This document shows, piece by piece, positions 42,505 through 52,080 of a DNA stretch of 64,000 nucleotides. The stretch's first letter is position 1; each line of letters starts with the position of its first letter. This stretch comes from a virus: positions 1-64,000 of the IMG/VR virus record IMGVR_UViG_3300042448_001920; one strand, written 5' to 3'. The position numbers and the translations under genes are program-made. The notes under the pieces were generated by a model that had not been told where the DNA came from, made no database searches, and worked only from the letters and a program-made list of their open reading frames with translations.

Positions 42505-43573
42505 CGAAATAGTTAAAAACATTGAATCGGCTATAAGTAAGATTCAAAACAAAGAACAAAAAATTGTTTTTTTGGTACCAGACACCAAGGGTAATGCTAA
42601 ATCAAGTGTTATCCATCTGTATAAACAAGCGTTAACACTTAAAAATTTAGGTTATAACGTTAGTATGTTACACGAAAAAAACGACTACATTAAAGTTGGT
42701 TCATGGTTGACGCCAGAATGTGATGAGTTAGAACACTTATCAATTGAAGATAATAACTTAGTTGTCGGGGCTTCTGATTTTATCATCGTACCAGAAGTAT
42801 ATGGTAGTGTATTTGAACAAATTAATAAAATGCCATTAGAAAAGGTTATTTACGTACAATCATTTGATTACATGCTTGAGGCTTTTGCCCCAGGTAAATC
42901 ATGGGTTGACTTAGGTGCTGAAGAATGTATCACAACATCAAACACACTTAAATCAATGATTGAGGATACAGTTCCAGTTGAGGATGTTCAATTCATTGAA
43001 CCAGCGGTTTCAAGTGAAATTTTCACTTTAAATGATAAACCACAAAAACCGATTATTGCTATCTATTGTCGTGAGGCTAGAAAAGCCGCAAAAATGATCA
43101 AATCATTCTACTTGAAATACCCTATCTACAGATTTGTGTCTTTTAAAGACATGCATACAATGCCACAAGACACTTTCGCTAAAAACTTAAAAGAATGTTG
43201 CGTGTCTGTTTGGATTGACGATGATTCATCATTTGGTAGATACCCAATCGAATCTATTAAGTGTAATGTACCTGTAATCGGTAAAGTACCTAACATTATC
43301 CCAGAGTGGATGACAGATGAAAATGGTGTATGGGTTTATGATGAAAATCAAATCCCTGAAATCTTATCAAGCTTTATTAAAAATTGGTTGGAAGACACTT
43401 TACCAGAAAATTTATTGAATGTAGCGAAAACCGTTGAAGGTAAATACACTGAAGAGGGTTTTGAAAAAAACACCAAAGAGGTTTATGAATACCTATTCAA
43501 TAAAAAAGTGTCAAAATTAGAAACAATAAAAGAAAATTTTAAAAAGGAAGTGGAACAAAATGAACAAAACTAA
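42491..43573 (+). CDS. Glycosyltransferase, GT4-like (360 aa)
   Basis: GT-B-like sequence: KIVFLVPDTKGNAKSSVIHLY at the start, VIYVQSFDYMLEAF, EECITTSNTLKSMI, FIEPAVSSEIF, IIAIYCREARKAAKMI (start of donor domain) and the donor site SFGRYPIESIKCNVPVIGK in which PIE corresponds to the E-x7-E-like region. It ends with a coiled tail. Probably adds one sugar in the island's pathway; substrate unknown. Overlaps neighbours by 14 nt on each side, so coupled translation is likely. Confidence 0.8.
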   Translation: MEKTNEIVKNIESAISKIQNKEQKIVFLVPDTKGNAKSSVIHLYKQALTLKNLGYNVSMLHEKNDYIKVGSWLTPECDELEHLSIEDNNLVVGASDFIIVPEVYGSVFEQINKMPLEKVIYVQSFDYMLEAFAPGKSWVDLGAEECITTSNTLKSMIEDTVPVEDVQFIEPAVSSEIFTLNDKPQKPIIAIYCREARKAAKMIKSFYLKYPIYRFVSFKDMHTMPQDTFAKNLKECCVSVWIDDDSSFGRYPIESIKCNVPVIGKVPNIIPEWMTDENGVWVYDENQIPEILSSFIKNWLEDTLPENLLNVAKTVEGKYTEEGFEKNTKEVYEYLFNKKVSKLETIKENFKKEVEQNEQN

Positions 43574-44390
43574 TTTAACCGTTATAATCCCAGTTCACTC
43601 GGTTAGTGATATTGGAAACCAAAAATTTGACGATCTTTTTGACATCGCACTATCGTCAATTAGTAGAAATGACATTAAACCAGAAAAGGTTTTAATCGTT
43701 AGATGCAATTGTATTGAAGTTGATGCTAAATTATCATCAATGGATTTATCAAAATACGACTTAAACATTGAAATTATTGCTAATGATGGTGATACTGATT
43801 ACCAAAGTCAAATAAACTTTGCGGCTCAGAATGTTGAGACTGAATACATGTCAATTTTGGAGTTTGATGATGAAGTATCAAAAACTTGGTACAAGAACGT
43901 TGAGCAGCATATCCAGGCTTACCCAGAGGTAGATATGTTCCTTCCGATAATTAATGACGTATCTGAGGATAATAAATTTATCGGTCTTTCAAACGAAGCT
44001 GTATGGGCCTATAATTTTACAGAAACTATGGGTAACATAGATTTGGAATCTTTGTTGGAATACCCAAACATTAGCCCTTGTGGTATGGTAATTAAAACAG
44101 CCGTATTTAATGAAATTAAAGGTTTAAAACAAATCAAGTTAACATTTAATTATGAATTCTTATTACGTTTCCACAAAAACGGTTACAAGTCAATGGTAAT
44201 CCCAAAAATTGGGTACAAACACGTGAATATGAGACAGGAATCATTATTCTGGTTATACAAAAATAGTGAAGCTGTTGAGTATAAGATGGAACCTAAACAA
44301 GCTTTATTTTGGATGGAAACAGCGAAGAAAGAATATTTGTTTAACGATGATAGGAATATAATATATGAGGAAAATGAAGTTAGTGAGTAA
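43560..44390 (+). CDS. Glycosyltransferase, GT2-like (276 aa)
   Basis: Family 2 layout: LTVIIPVHSVSD at the N-terminus, IIANDGDTDYQSQINFAAQNVETEYMSILEFDDEVSKTWY (donor-binding region; the FDDE acidic cluster stands where DxD binds the metal), and the later NYEFLLRFHKNGYKSMVIPKIGYKHVN. Last glycan gene of the operon; its stop overlaps the start of the late sigma factor gene by one base, tying expression of the two functions together. Confidence 0.85.
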   Translation: MNKTNLTVIIPVHSVSDIGNQKFDDLFDIALSSISRNDIKPEKVLIVRCNCIEVDAKLSSMDLSKYDLNIEIIANDGDTDYQSQINFAAQNVETEYMSILEFDDEVSKTWYKNVEQHIQAYPEVDMFLPIINDVSEDNKFIGLSNEAVWAYNFTETMGNIDLESLLEYPNISPCGMVIKTAVFNEIKGLKQIKLTFNYEFLLRFHKNGYKSMVIPKIGYKHVNMRQESLFWLYKNSEAVEYKMEPKQALFWMETAKKEYLFNDDRNIIYEENEVSE

Positions 44391-45103
44391 TGGCAAGACA
44401 GAAAAAAGATCGCAACTATTATGGTGTAGACCAGGAAAAAGCGGTGATCATGTTTCTGGAAGCCAAAACGGTTGGTGAGCGAGAAAAAATTTATAGAGAG
44501 TACTTACAAGAACCTATCAATACAATGATAGAAAGTATTATTAGGACTTATAAATTATATAGACAATCATACGAATTCCACGATTTACATGCAGACACGC
44601 TGTCATTCTTGATGACAAAATTTGACAAATTTAAGCCCGAAAAAGGTAAAAGATCATTTTCATACTTTGGTACGATATGTAAAAATTACCTTTTTGGGGA
44701 AATGGTCAAAGAATATAAAAAAAACACGTCACTGGTTGATATAGATCAATCTGAAGGTGATGTATTAAGGAGAGATGAACTACTATATCGTATTGATAAT
44801 GAGGATCTTGACCTTACACTTTTTATCGAAACATTAGCCACTAACATAAAAGATGAGCTAAAATCTGATGATTTATCGGAAAACGAATTTAAGGTTGGCC
44901 ATTCATTAGTAAAAATACTAGAGGAATGGCGTGAATTATTTTCCCAGGTCAGTGATGGTAAAAACTCACCCAAATTCAATAAAAACTTGATATTACTATA
45001 TATTCGTAATATGACTGGCTTAAATACGAAGGAAATCAGGAATAGTATGAAAAGATTTAAGTCTTTATATCGTATTTTTAAGGATAATTATTTAGATGGT
45101 TGA
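44390..45103 (+). CDS. gp55: Late-transcription sigma factor, T4 gp55-like (237 aa)
   Basis: The central segment (Y-E-F-H-D-L-H-A-D-T-L-S-F-L-M-T-K-F-D-K-F then PEKGKRSFSYFGTICKNYLFGEMVKEYKK) matches sigma region 2 as seen in T4 gp55 ([23 protein letters not shown]...), including the helix that contacts core polymerase and the -10 binding helix. T4 gp55 is 185 aa. It would direct host RNA polymerase to late promoters, here very likely the TATTTAT(A/T) motif found upstream of the structural genes. First base of the start overlaps the glycosyltransferase stop (TAATG), so it is expressed with the glycan operon. Confidence 0.75.
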   Translation: MARQKKDRNYYGVDQEKAVIMFLEAKTVGEREKIYREYLQEPINTMIESIIRTYKLYRQSYEFHDLHADTLSFLMTKFDKFKPEKGKRSFSYFGTICKNYLFGEMVKEYKKNTSLVDIDQSEGDVLRRDELLYRIDNEDLDLTLFIETLATNIKDELKSDDLSENEFKVGHSLVKILEEWRELFSQVSDGKNSPKFNKNLILLYIRNMTGLNTKEIRNSMKRFKSLYRIFKDNYLDG

Positions 45104-45111
45104 TATTTATA
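45104..45111 (+). promoter_or_regulatory. Late-promoter-like motif TATTTATA
   Basis: GATATTTATATTAAA, identical over 15 nt to the copy at 14335-14344 and the best form of the motif; 24 nt before the ATG at 45128. Confidence 0.7.
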
Positions 45112-45127
45112 TTAAATAACATTTACT

Positions 45128-45514
45128 ATGGTACCAAAAAAGAAAAAAGTTGACGTTTCAGAGGATAGTATGAAAGAACTCATGCAAGAAACTTATAATG
45201 AAATTGTTGATGAAAGAAATAGGGCTTTAACAGCCTATAAAAAATTTACAAAAGATATTAATGAAAATTCTGATATCGCTTTGGTTGGTAAGATTACAAA
45301 TGACTTATTAAAAATAATAGATTCATCTATCGAAAAAAAACTAAGGTTAATAAAAATTCAAGGTGACATTCTTTATAAGTCTGGTAAACCGTCTGATTCC
45401 GCTAGTATTGGTAATATGACAATTACCGATGAAGATAGAAAATGGGCTGAAGATTTTATTAAAAAACAAGCTACCTCAAGTGAATCGGATACGAATGAAA
45501 AAGAGTATGAATAA
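45128..45514 (+). CDS. Unknown helical protein (128 aa)
   Basis: Not recognised. Charged helices throughout, with a KRK-like N-terminus (VPKKKKVDVSED) that recalls a nuclear-localisation-like basic patch only by chance, and an acidic serine-rich C-terminus. The pattern DMTITDEDRKWAEDFIKK-like near the end suggests a small coiled-coil assembly protein. First gene of the 45-52 kb virion operon under a strong late motif. Confidence 0.6.
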   Translation: MVPKKKKVDVSEDSMKELMQETYNEIVDERNRALTAYKKFTKDINENSDIALVGKITNDLLKIIDSSIEKKLRLIKIQGDILYKSGKPSDSASIGNMTITDEDRKWAEDFIKKQATSSESDTNEKEYE

Positions 45515-45516
45515 TA

Positions 45517-47421
45517 ATGGGTTCACAAAGCGAAATATTTTCAAGATATAGATCACTAGTGGTTTCTAATAATCAGAAACCATATGCTACTAATGCACAA
45601 AAAAAACTAGACAAATTAGAGTTCGTTGACTTCTTAGTTGAGTTAGTAAAATCAACCAGAGGTCAAAAAGAATTTAAAAGTTTAATACTAAAAGGTAGTT
45701 TATCTCAATTAAAAAAATTCGATGATATCAACAAGGTTATTGTTGATAACATTATTGCTTTATTTGGGTGTGACGATAATTTAGTTATACCACAAAAATA
45801 CACAACTTTAGCCGCTGGGGGTATAGAAATTAATAAACAAGAGATTGATTCTTTTGGTTTATTAAATATCGACCCAGATAGTAAGACTGGTAAATTGATG
45901 TATGAAGGTAACGACATCACCAAACACGTAAATTACTTTTTTAGTAAATCACAAAACGCTATAAGTGACGCTCCACTAGAACTTAAAAAAGGTAATAGAG
46001 TTTTATTTACTTTATACGCAAAAGATTCATCAACATTTGTTTTTAAATTCGGTGAGTTTTATTCTAAAAAATTATTTTCAGATTTTTTAAAGGATTATTT
46101 AACCGTAGCAACACCAGTATTTAATTTCCCCAATTTTATGGCCATATTAATGGATATATTAACTGGGGCTTTATCTGTTAAAGCTAAATTAAATAAAAAG
46201 ATTATAGTAAAACAAAGCGCCTTAATTAAAGGTTTAAAGAAAATGTTTGGGTTTTGTAATGAGGATGATACAGAAAAACCAGACTCATCAAATAAATCAT
46301 TTTTAGATAAAGAATTTAATCCAGCTGACGCTCAAAGAAATGGTGAGGATAGCGGTATTTTAAATAATGATGCGGATTTCGATAACGTGTTTAATTTTAA
46401 TAAAACCGAACTTGACGATATCGAAAATACTGGTAATCTAAGGGCAAATGGGTTTTTAAGGTTCTCATCTTGTGGTAATCTTGATGTGGCTATAAACCCA
46501 GATGACATTTTAAACTCATTAGAGGAATTGTTTAATAATAGTCAGGGTGATAAATTACTATTTCCAGGTGAAAACCCGCAAGATGTGACGCCACAAGCAA
46601 ATGACTCCTTGACCGATAATTCTAAAAAAATACCTAATCTCGATCAAGCGTCCGATGTATTGGATAAAGCCTTAAAAAACGGTATTAATGATATTGTAAA
46701 TTCAGGTGAAATTAACGCAGCGATTAATTTACCTAATATTAACGCTGAAATTCAATTAAATATATTAAAAGCTATCCCTTATGCGTTAATGCAAATGATA
46801 ATAACACCAAAATTAATGATGGTCCCTAAATTGTTTTTAGTGTTAAAGGGTGATGATAGTAAAAAATCACCAGAAGAAATGATTTCTTTTGTAAGACCAT
46901 TGATTAAAAAAATTGGTAGTTTTATAACGGATTTATTGGTTAAAAATATATTTAACTTAATAAAAAAAGATTTAATTGGTTTGGCTAAAAAAATAAGTGC
47001 TGATTTCTTAAAACAAAGAGGTCTTGATTACATATCATCATTAAAAAGTTTATTAGCTCTTTTAAAGGCTTTAAAAGGTTTCAAAGTGGGTGGCTGCCAA
47101 TCAATAATAGAACAAATACTTCGCTTATTAAAATTATTGAATGTAACACCTATGCCACTTATACCACCACCATTAGTTTTATTGGGTGGTGCCTTAAAAC
47201 CAGGGTTAAACCACGTATCAATGATAAATGATCTTAAATCTAATTTAAGTGAAAAGGGTATTGAGACAGCTGCAACATTCCCAGACGGGACACCAAATCA
47301 TCTTATGATCGCTTTGGAAGAAACGATGAAAGTTATGGTTTCAAGCATAAAAACAAACGCAAAGGTTGAGGTAACAACAACAGGAGTTGGTCTTACAACA
47401 GGCTTTGGACAAATACAGTAA
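45517..47421 (+). CDS. Large virion protein, probably baseplate-associated (634 aa)
   Basis: No family recognised. The N-terminal ~230 residues are mixed alpha/beta; residues about 235-400 are acidic, asparagine-rich and probably disordered; the C-terminal part alternates amphipathic helices (NLIKKDLIGLAKKISADFLK) with a proline-rich hydrophobic stretch (TPMPLIPPPLVLLGG) and ends in a thr/gly tail (VTTTGVGLTTGFG). The hydrophobic helices suggest membrane contact on injection or a hub position. It heads a run of proteins, one of which has a gp5-like OB region. Confidence 0.6.
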   Translation: MGSQSEIFSRYRSLVVSNNQKPYATNAQKKLDKLEFVDFLVELVKSTRGQKEFKSLILKGSLSQLKKFDDINKVIVDNIIALFGCDDNLVIPQKYTTLAAGGIEINKQEIDSFGLLNIDPDSKTGKLMYEGNDITKHVNYFFSKSQNAISDAPLELKKGNRVLFTLYAKDSSTFVFKFGEFYSKKLFSDFLKDYLTVATPVFNFPNFMAILMDILTGALSVKAKLNKKIIVKQSALIKGLKKMFGFCNEDDTEKPDSSNKSFLDKEFNPADAQRNGEDSGILNNDADFDNVFNFNKTELDDIENTGNLRANGFLRFSSCGNLDVAINPDDILNSLEELFNNSQGDKLLFPGENPQDVTPQANDSLTDNSKKIPNLDQASDVLDKALKNGINDIVNSGEINAAINLPNINAEIQLNILKAIPYALMQMIITPKLMMVPKLFLVLKGDDSKKSPEEMISFVRPLIKKIGSFITDLLVKNIFNLIKKDLIGLAKKISADFLKQRGLDYISSLKSLLALLKALKGFKVGGCQSIIEQILRLLKLLNVTPMPLIPPPLVLLGGALKPGLNHVSMINDLKSNLSEKGIETAATFPDGTPNHLMIALEETMKVMVSSIKTNAKVEVTTTGVGLTTGFGQIQ

Positions 47422-47423
47422 AT

Positions 47424-47642
47424 ATGAATAACCCAAAATTAAAAGAAATTTTTGAAAACGTTGAGAAAAAATCTAATAAAGATTTAGCAAGATTATTAGT
47501 TGCTTTAAAAAATGATTTTGAAGATGTTAAAGAAACTGCTCTAAGGTTAACAGCTACAATGGAAGAGGTTGAAATGACCTACGATAAAGTTTATAATGAA
47601 TTAAAAGAAAGGTTAAAATTCGAAGATAAAAATGAAGGCTGA
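47424..47642 (+). CDS. Small coiled-coil protein (72 aa)
   Basis: Entirely helical with heptad-like hydrophobic spacing (LKEIFENVEKKSNKDLARLLVALKNDFEDVKETALRL). Starts 2 nt after the upstream stop and overlaps the next gene by 11 nt. Small coiled-coil proteins in this place are often tail or baseplate chaperones, but no specific family is recognised. Confidence 0.65.
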   Translation: MNNPKLKEIFENVEKKSNKDLARLLVALKNDFEDVKETALRLTATMEEVEMTYDKVYNELKERLKFEDKNEG

Positions 47643-49305
47643 ATTTAGTTTAGGTATTTGTTTCAACAATGGTGATCCGTTAAACCACGGAAGAATTCTC
47701 GTTGCCCCATATGAAGAATATAAAGGACATGTTTCTTATGTTTCAATTGAAAACGCCATTGATCGAATCAATATCAGTTCTACTAAATATGAAAAATGGT
47801 CTGATAGGGGTATATCCAACACTAAAACTAGTGACCCGTATGTTGCAACACCATTTTTACCTAATCAATTATCGATAATACCAAAACCTGGCCAAGTTGT
47901 TAGATTAATTAAATTTGATGATGGTTCGATAAATTATATTGGGCCAATAACACAAAACCCTCTAACATTAAACACAACATATTTTGAGGAAAATAGTAGA
48001 AGAAAATTTCCAGTATCTGATGATATATCAAATAGCATCAATGATGCGGTTTTTTCTGGTTATAATAATGAACAAGTTTCGCTTGGTAACGATAGGATCT
48101 TACTAAGATTAGATCACCTATCTAACAGAACCAGAAAAAAAACATACCCAATATTCCAATTATCTAAATTTACAAAAACAATAAATTATGCGGTTAAAGA
48201 TGTTACTGAAACTGTTAAACCAGATGTTTTTTTAGACTATATTATTGAAATAACTTTTGACTACAGTAGAAAAGAAAATTTTGAAAGTAAAAATATCGTG
48301 TGTAGTGTAAATCTATATAACACTTTAGAGGTTGTAACTACTAAACAAAGCAACCAATCTAATGTTGTTAAAGGTTTAATGAAGAAAGATTATAGCAGGT
48401 TCCAAGATTACACATCTGGTGCAAACTATAACCAATATACTGTTAACCATACCTTAGAGTTTAATGATGTTGAATCAATGGACAAAGCTATTGAAGAAAT
48501 TATATCATCATATAGGACCAAAAAAATTAAATACTATAATCCACAATTAATAGGTACCCAAAAAATTGAAACACAGTTTAATACGATTACATTAAGCAAT
48601 AGGATACCTTTTAGGGCCAATAATGCTGGTGCTAACCACGACACACCAGATGAAGTTGCTGATTTAAAAAACTTTGTTGTTAGGATAAACCCAAATAGTA
48701 GGGATTTATACACAAAACCTAGTGCTGATTTACAAAACAAACTCAATATACCAGCAACGCAACCAACTGATAACACAACACTTAACTATATTAGGTTTAC
48801 TGAATTTAATAAATTCATAACTAAAATTAAAAAATATAATAACGAAAGATTTTTAGGTGACCAAGAATTACAATCACCTGTTACAACAACAAGTAAAAAA
48901 ACTCAAGAGAGTTTAACTGATAAAGAAGTTACTGTAAACGTTAATTACGCTGATAAATTTTTATTTTTAAGTAGTATTAACTCAAGAGACTACCTAGAAA
49001 ATGCTAGAGAAGGTATGAGTAATGAAACTATTTCAAAATTTTTATCAAATTTATCTGTGGATGATTCGGGTAGAACTTACCAAACTTACGGGTTTGTTAG
49101 GGGTGAAAAAATTCTTGAACTTTTAGATCAAATTTTAGCTGTTTTCTTATCCCACGGGCATTCCATCGGACAATCTGAAGGGTCTTTAAGTAATAATGCC
49201 GTTGAATTAATTAAAAATTTAAGAGGTGATATTGCGCAAGAAATAAACGGAAACACAACAAATTCAACAACAAAGATAATTAACCATAACTTACGTCTTA
49301 ATTAA
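47632..49305 (+). CDS. Baseplate protein with gp5-type OB-like N-terminal domain (557 aa)
   Basis: Residues about 1-115 resemble the OB-fold N-terminus of phage hub proteins: NNGDPLNHGRILVAPYEEYKG, then DPYVATPFLPNQLSIIPKPGQVVRLIKFDDGSINYIGPI, with the P-K-P-G-x-x-V signature typical of those strands. The middle (about 130-330) is beta-rich and the last 80 residues hold a helix with LELLDQILAVFLSHGHSIG. No lysozyme domain is visible, unlike T4 gp5. Likely part of the central hub or spike region of the baseplate. Confidence 0.6.
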   Translation: MKAEFSLGICFNNGDPLNHGRILVAPYEEYKGHVSYVSIENAIDRINISSTKYEKWSDRGISNTKTSDPYVATPFLPNQLSIIPKPGQVVRLIKFDDGSINYIGPITQNPLTLNTTYFEENSRRKFPVSDDISNSINDAVFSGYNNEQVSLGNDRILLRLDHLSNRTRKKTYPIFQLSKFTKTINYAVKDVTETVKPDVFLDYIIEITFDYSRKENFESKNIVCSVNLYNTLEVVTTKQSNQSNVVKGLMKKDYSRFQDYTSGANYNQYTVNHTLEFNDVESMDKAIEEIISSYRTKKIKYYNPQLIGTQKIETQFNTITLSNRIPFRANNAGANHDTPDEVADLKNFVVRINPNSRDLYTKPSADLQNKLNIPATQPTDNTTLNYIRFTEFNKFITKIKKYNNERFLGDQELQSPVTTTSKKTQESLTDKEVTVNVNYADKFLFLSSINSRDYLENAREGMSNETISKFLSNLSVDDSGRTYQTYGFVRGEKILELLDQILAVFLSHGHSIGQSEGSLSNNAVELIKNLRGDIAQEINGNTTNSTTKIINHNLRLN

Positions 49306-49307
49306 AA

Positions 49308-49315
49308 TATTTATT
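49308..49315 (+). promoter_or_regulatory. Late-promoter-like motif TATTTATT
   Basis: AATATTTATTACT directly before the ATG at 49319 (11 nt from motif start to ATG), as close as the copy at 8122. Confidence 0.45.
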
Positions 49316-49318
49316 ACT

Positions 49319-50695
49319 ATGGGTATATACAGAACATATTTTGATAAAAACAACACAATCGTTAAAGATAGTGATGTTAATACTGGCAGAAATCAAGTGT
49401 CAGAGCTATATTTTGGTAATCTCATCAGTAGGTTTTTGTTTTATTGCTCATTTGATGAAATCAGAAATCTTGTCGATTCTGGTGTTATCAATTTAAACGG
49501 AAACGTAAGACATATATTAACTATTAAGAATACTAGTAGTTTTGATATTAAGGATATATTAACTATAGATAATAATTTAAGATTCGGTGATTACTATAGA
49601 CCAACATCTTTTGATGTTGAGTTACATGGTGTTAACCAACTTTGGGACGAGGGTAATGGGTATGATTTTGTCACTGGTATAAGAACTTTCCCACAAAACA
49701 TTGAGTATGTTTTAGGGCCATCAAATTGGACTAAAGCTACAAATACGACTAATTTTACCACATCTGGTGTTGTACCTAACGGAGCTACACCAATAGCAAC
49801 TCAACATCTGGATTTAGGTAATGAGGATATTAAAATGGATATAACAAACTTTGTTAATTCAATTATAAGCGGAGCTACAAGTGGTACAACCTATAACGGT
49901 TTCTGCTTAAAGTATTCAGATGCTATTGAAGCTTTAACATTCCCTGATAATAGAACTTGCGCTCTTGGTTTATTCACAAGACACACACAAACATTTTTTG
50001 AACCGTACATTGAGACAATATATGATGATCATATTGACGATGAAAGAGTTACATTCTATTTAGGTAAAGAAAATAAATTGTTTTTTTATTCGGTTATCAA
50101 CGGTAAACTAGAGAATCTAGACCAATTACCTACTTGTACTATTAACGGTACAACATATACAGTTAACCAAAAAACAAAAGGTGTTTATTACGTGACTGTT
50201 GATGGTGATGAGTCAACCTTTGTTAGTTACACAGAATCTAACGACATTTGGAGTGACATTATTTATAATGGGAATGCTAGACCTAACGTTAAATTAAGAT
50301 TTGTCCCAATTGACGCTGATAAGTACTATAACTTTAATATAGATGCTTTGGATGATACCAGATATGGTTTATCTTTGAGTGGTATAAAAGTTGGTGAGGG
50401 TTTACAACAAGGTGAGCAAAGAAAAGTTAATATCCTTTTAAGAAAACCTTATACTGTTTCAGAATACTACGTTAGTAATAGTGTTTACTACAAGTTATAT
50501 GTTAAACAAGGCCCAGCTGTTATTGATATTTTTGATTGGCAGTTGGCAAATAAAGCGTTAAATAATAATTATTTCACAATTGATACAACCTGGTTGGTAC
50601 CACAAAGATATTTTGTTGACATTAAAATTGAAACAAACGGTGAGGTAACGTTACACAGTAACGAATTACATTTTGACGTTGTGAATAAAGCTTAA
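49319..50695 (+). CDS. Virion structural protein (458 aa)
   Basis: The N-terminus MGIYRTYFDKNNTIVKDSDV is of a type repeatedly seen in baseplate or tail proteins of Bacteroidota myoviruses, though I cannot name the family. Overall beta-rich with many Y, N, T and G residues; contains a DFYRPTSFDVELHGVNQLWDEG-like stretch and several aromatic pairs. A short gap with a late motif precedes it. Probably an attachment or baseplate-wedge component. Confidence 0.65.
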   Translation: MGIYRTYFDKNNTIVKDSDVNTGRNQVSELYFGNLISRFLFYCSFDEIRNLVDSGVINLNGNVRHILTIKNTSSFDIKDILTIDNNLRFGDYYRPTSFDVELHGVNQLWDEGNGYDFVTGIRTFPQNIEYVLGPSNWTKATNTTNFTTSGVVPNGATPIATQHLDLGNEDIKMDITNFVNSIISGATSGTTYNGFCLKYSDAIEALTFPDNRTCALGLFTRHTQTFFEPYIETIYDDHIDDERVTFYLGKENKLFFYSVINGKLENLDQLPTCTINGTTYTVNQKTKGVYYVTVDGDESTFVSYTESNDIWSDIIYNGNARPNVKLRFVPIDADKYYNFNIDALDDTRYGLSLSGIKVGEGLQQGEQRKVNILLRKPYTVSEYYVSNSVYYKLYVKQGPAVIDIFDWQLANKALNNNYFTIDTTWLVPQRYFVDIKIETNGEVTLHSNELHFDVVNKA

Positions 50696-50698
50696 GAT

Positions 50699-51103
50699 AT
50701 GTATTTAATTTATATAAACCCACTTAATAAAAATTTTAAAGGTCAGTACACCTACGAGTTTATCTTTACAAAACGTTTGGATAACGTTGAGTATGGTGAT
50801 GACTGGGATGTCCAACCAGCGTCAAGCGGATCACCAACACCACCAAATGTTAAACAAATCGAATCAATTGGTATGTTAAAATCAGACGATATTGAATTAG
50901 ATCTTGCAATGAACTCAGATACATTTTCAATGTATGACTGTGTTGAAGGTATTATTGCACTTGGTTGGGAATCAGAATCACCTGAAATTGATGATAGATT
51001 AGTGTTCAGATATGGGGAAACCATTGAATCAATAAAAGAAAAAATATACAGTAGAGATAAACTACTAACAATAATAAATAAAGAAGAAATAGATAAATTC
51101 TAA
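50699..51103 (+). CDS. Small virion-associated protein (134 aa)
   Basis: Not recognised. Starts 3 nt after the upstream stop and its stop shares one base with the next start. Beta-strand N-terminus (MYLIYINPLNKNFKGQYTYEFIFTK) followed by an acidic region and a C-terminal helix. The pattern ALGWESESPEIDDRLVFRYGE suggests a compact domain, maybe an adapter between neighbouring structural proteins. Confidence 0.6.
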   Translation: MYLIYINPLNKNFKGQYTYEFIFTKRLDNVEYGDDWDVQPASSGSPTPPNVKQIESIGMLKSDDIELDLAMNSDTFSMYDCVEGIIALGWESESPEIDDRLVFRYGETIESIKEKIYSRDKLLTIINKEEIDKF

Positions 51104-51939
51104 TGGAAAACATGGAAACAAATAACAATGATGATGTAATGGGTAAAGCAGCTGCCTCAGCAATTGAAAACCCAGAGGGTATGGTGCAAAGTTTAGATAA
51201 TTTAAAAAACACATTACAACAACTTGCGGATAAAGCAAAAGAAGTAAAAGCTACTGCTGGTGTAGAAGAAACTGGTGGTCAGGTTAAAGAAGATTCAGCA
51301 AAATCTTGGACTATGGAAGATACTATTGACGAGTTGATGTCTAAAATTGTGATGGGTCATACTTATTACGATGAACCATGGAATGAGAGAAACAGACCAA
51401 AACTTAGCGGTGCTAGGTATAATATTAATGATGAATCTGGTGATACCGTTAAAGCAAATGCATCTGAAGACGATGTTATTGAGTACGCTAATACTGTTTA
51501 TCACTATGATATGGCTGACAATGAAGCTGAAGAATTTAAAACCTTCCAAGACGCTAAAAACGCCTTAGAAAATGAGGGTAATTTTATGGTTATTAATGTT
51601 GATGACACAAAACAGATGAGTTTATTCCCATCTGAAAAGAAACAACCTGAAGAAAAACCAAATACTGTCATAAGTAAAATGGATGATTCAGAATACCAAA
51701 GACTACTTAGTATGATTAACAACCCTTTTGTTCGTAACAAGATTGATGCTACGGTACAAATGTTAAGGGTTAATAAACAAAAAGAAGCGTATAGTCAATT
51801 AAGAAATTTATTGGATTCACTAAAAGAATCTAAAGAAAATTTGGTTGGTTCAGAAACATTTCGTATTATTGCAGAGTCAGAAAAACCAAAATTGACGAAA
51901 TCGGATATTTTGGAATTTGTTAAACAACGCAAAAAATAA
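51103..51939 (+). CDS. Unknown acidic helical protein (278 aa)
   Basis: No family recognised. The N-terminus is a helical coiled coil (GMVQSLDNLKNTLQQLADKAKEVKA); a central domain includes YYDEPWNERNRPKLSGARYN; the C-terminal 80 residues are helical (EYQRLLSMINNPFVRNKIDATVQMLRVN) and contain an I-I-A-E/S peptide. Acidic, soluble, without membrane parts. Located at the end of the virion operon, before the small Pro/Lys protein. Confidence 0.6.
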   Translation: MENMETNNNDDVMGKAAASAIENPEGMVQSLDNLKNTLQQLADKAKEVKATAGVEETGGQVKEDSAKSWTMEDTIDELMSKIVMGHTYYDEPWNERNRPKLSGARYNINDESGDTVKANASEDDVIEYANTVYHYDMADNEAEEFKTFQDAKNALENEGNFMVINVDDTKQMSLFPSEKKQPEEKPNTVISKMDDSEYQRLLSMINNPFVRNKIDATVQMLRVNKQKEAYSQLRNLLDSLKESKENLVGSETFRIIAESEKPKLTKSDILEFVKQRKK

Positions 51940-51948
51940 ATTTTAAAT

Positions 51949-52077
51949 ATGAAAAATAACCAACTAAGCCCAACTGAAAATCCAGTTGAAACTCCTGTAA
52001 AGACACCTAGTCCAGTTAAGGATCCATCAAAAATTGATATCCCCAAACCAAAGGCTGATCCAAAACCAAAAGCATAA
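51949..52077 (+). CDS. Tiny Pro/Lys-rich protein (42 aa)
   Basis: Starts at the ATG 9 nt after the preceding stop and ends TAA at 52077. The sequence is dominated by P, K, T, V and D in a PxxK-like rhythm (NPVETPVKTPSPVKDPSK...). Low complexity, so coding status rests on position, ATG and lack of other content in the 200-nt gap. Could be a linker peptide or not translated. Confidence 0.4.
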   Translation: MKNNQLSPTENPVETPVKTPSPVKDPSKIDIPKPKADPKPKA

Positions 52078-52080
52078 AAA

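Noticed and set aside
45128-45514. Nuclear localisation signal (PKKKKV)
   Set aside because: Short lysine run in a Lys-rich AT-biased proteome; bacterial host, no eukaryotic context.
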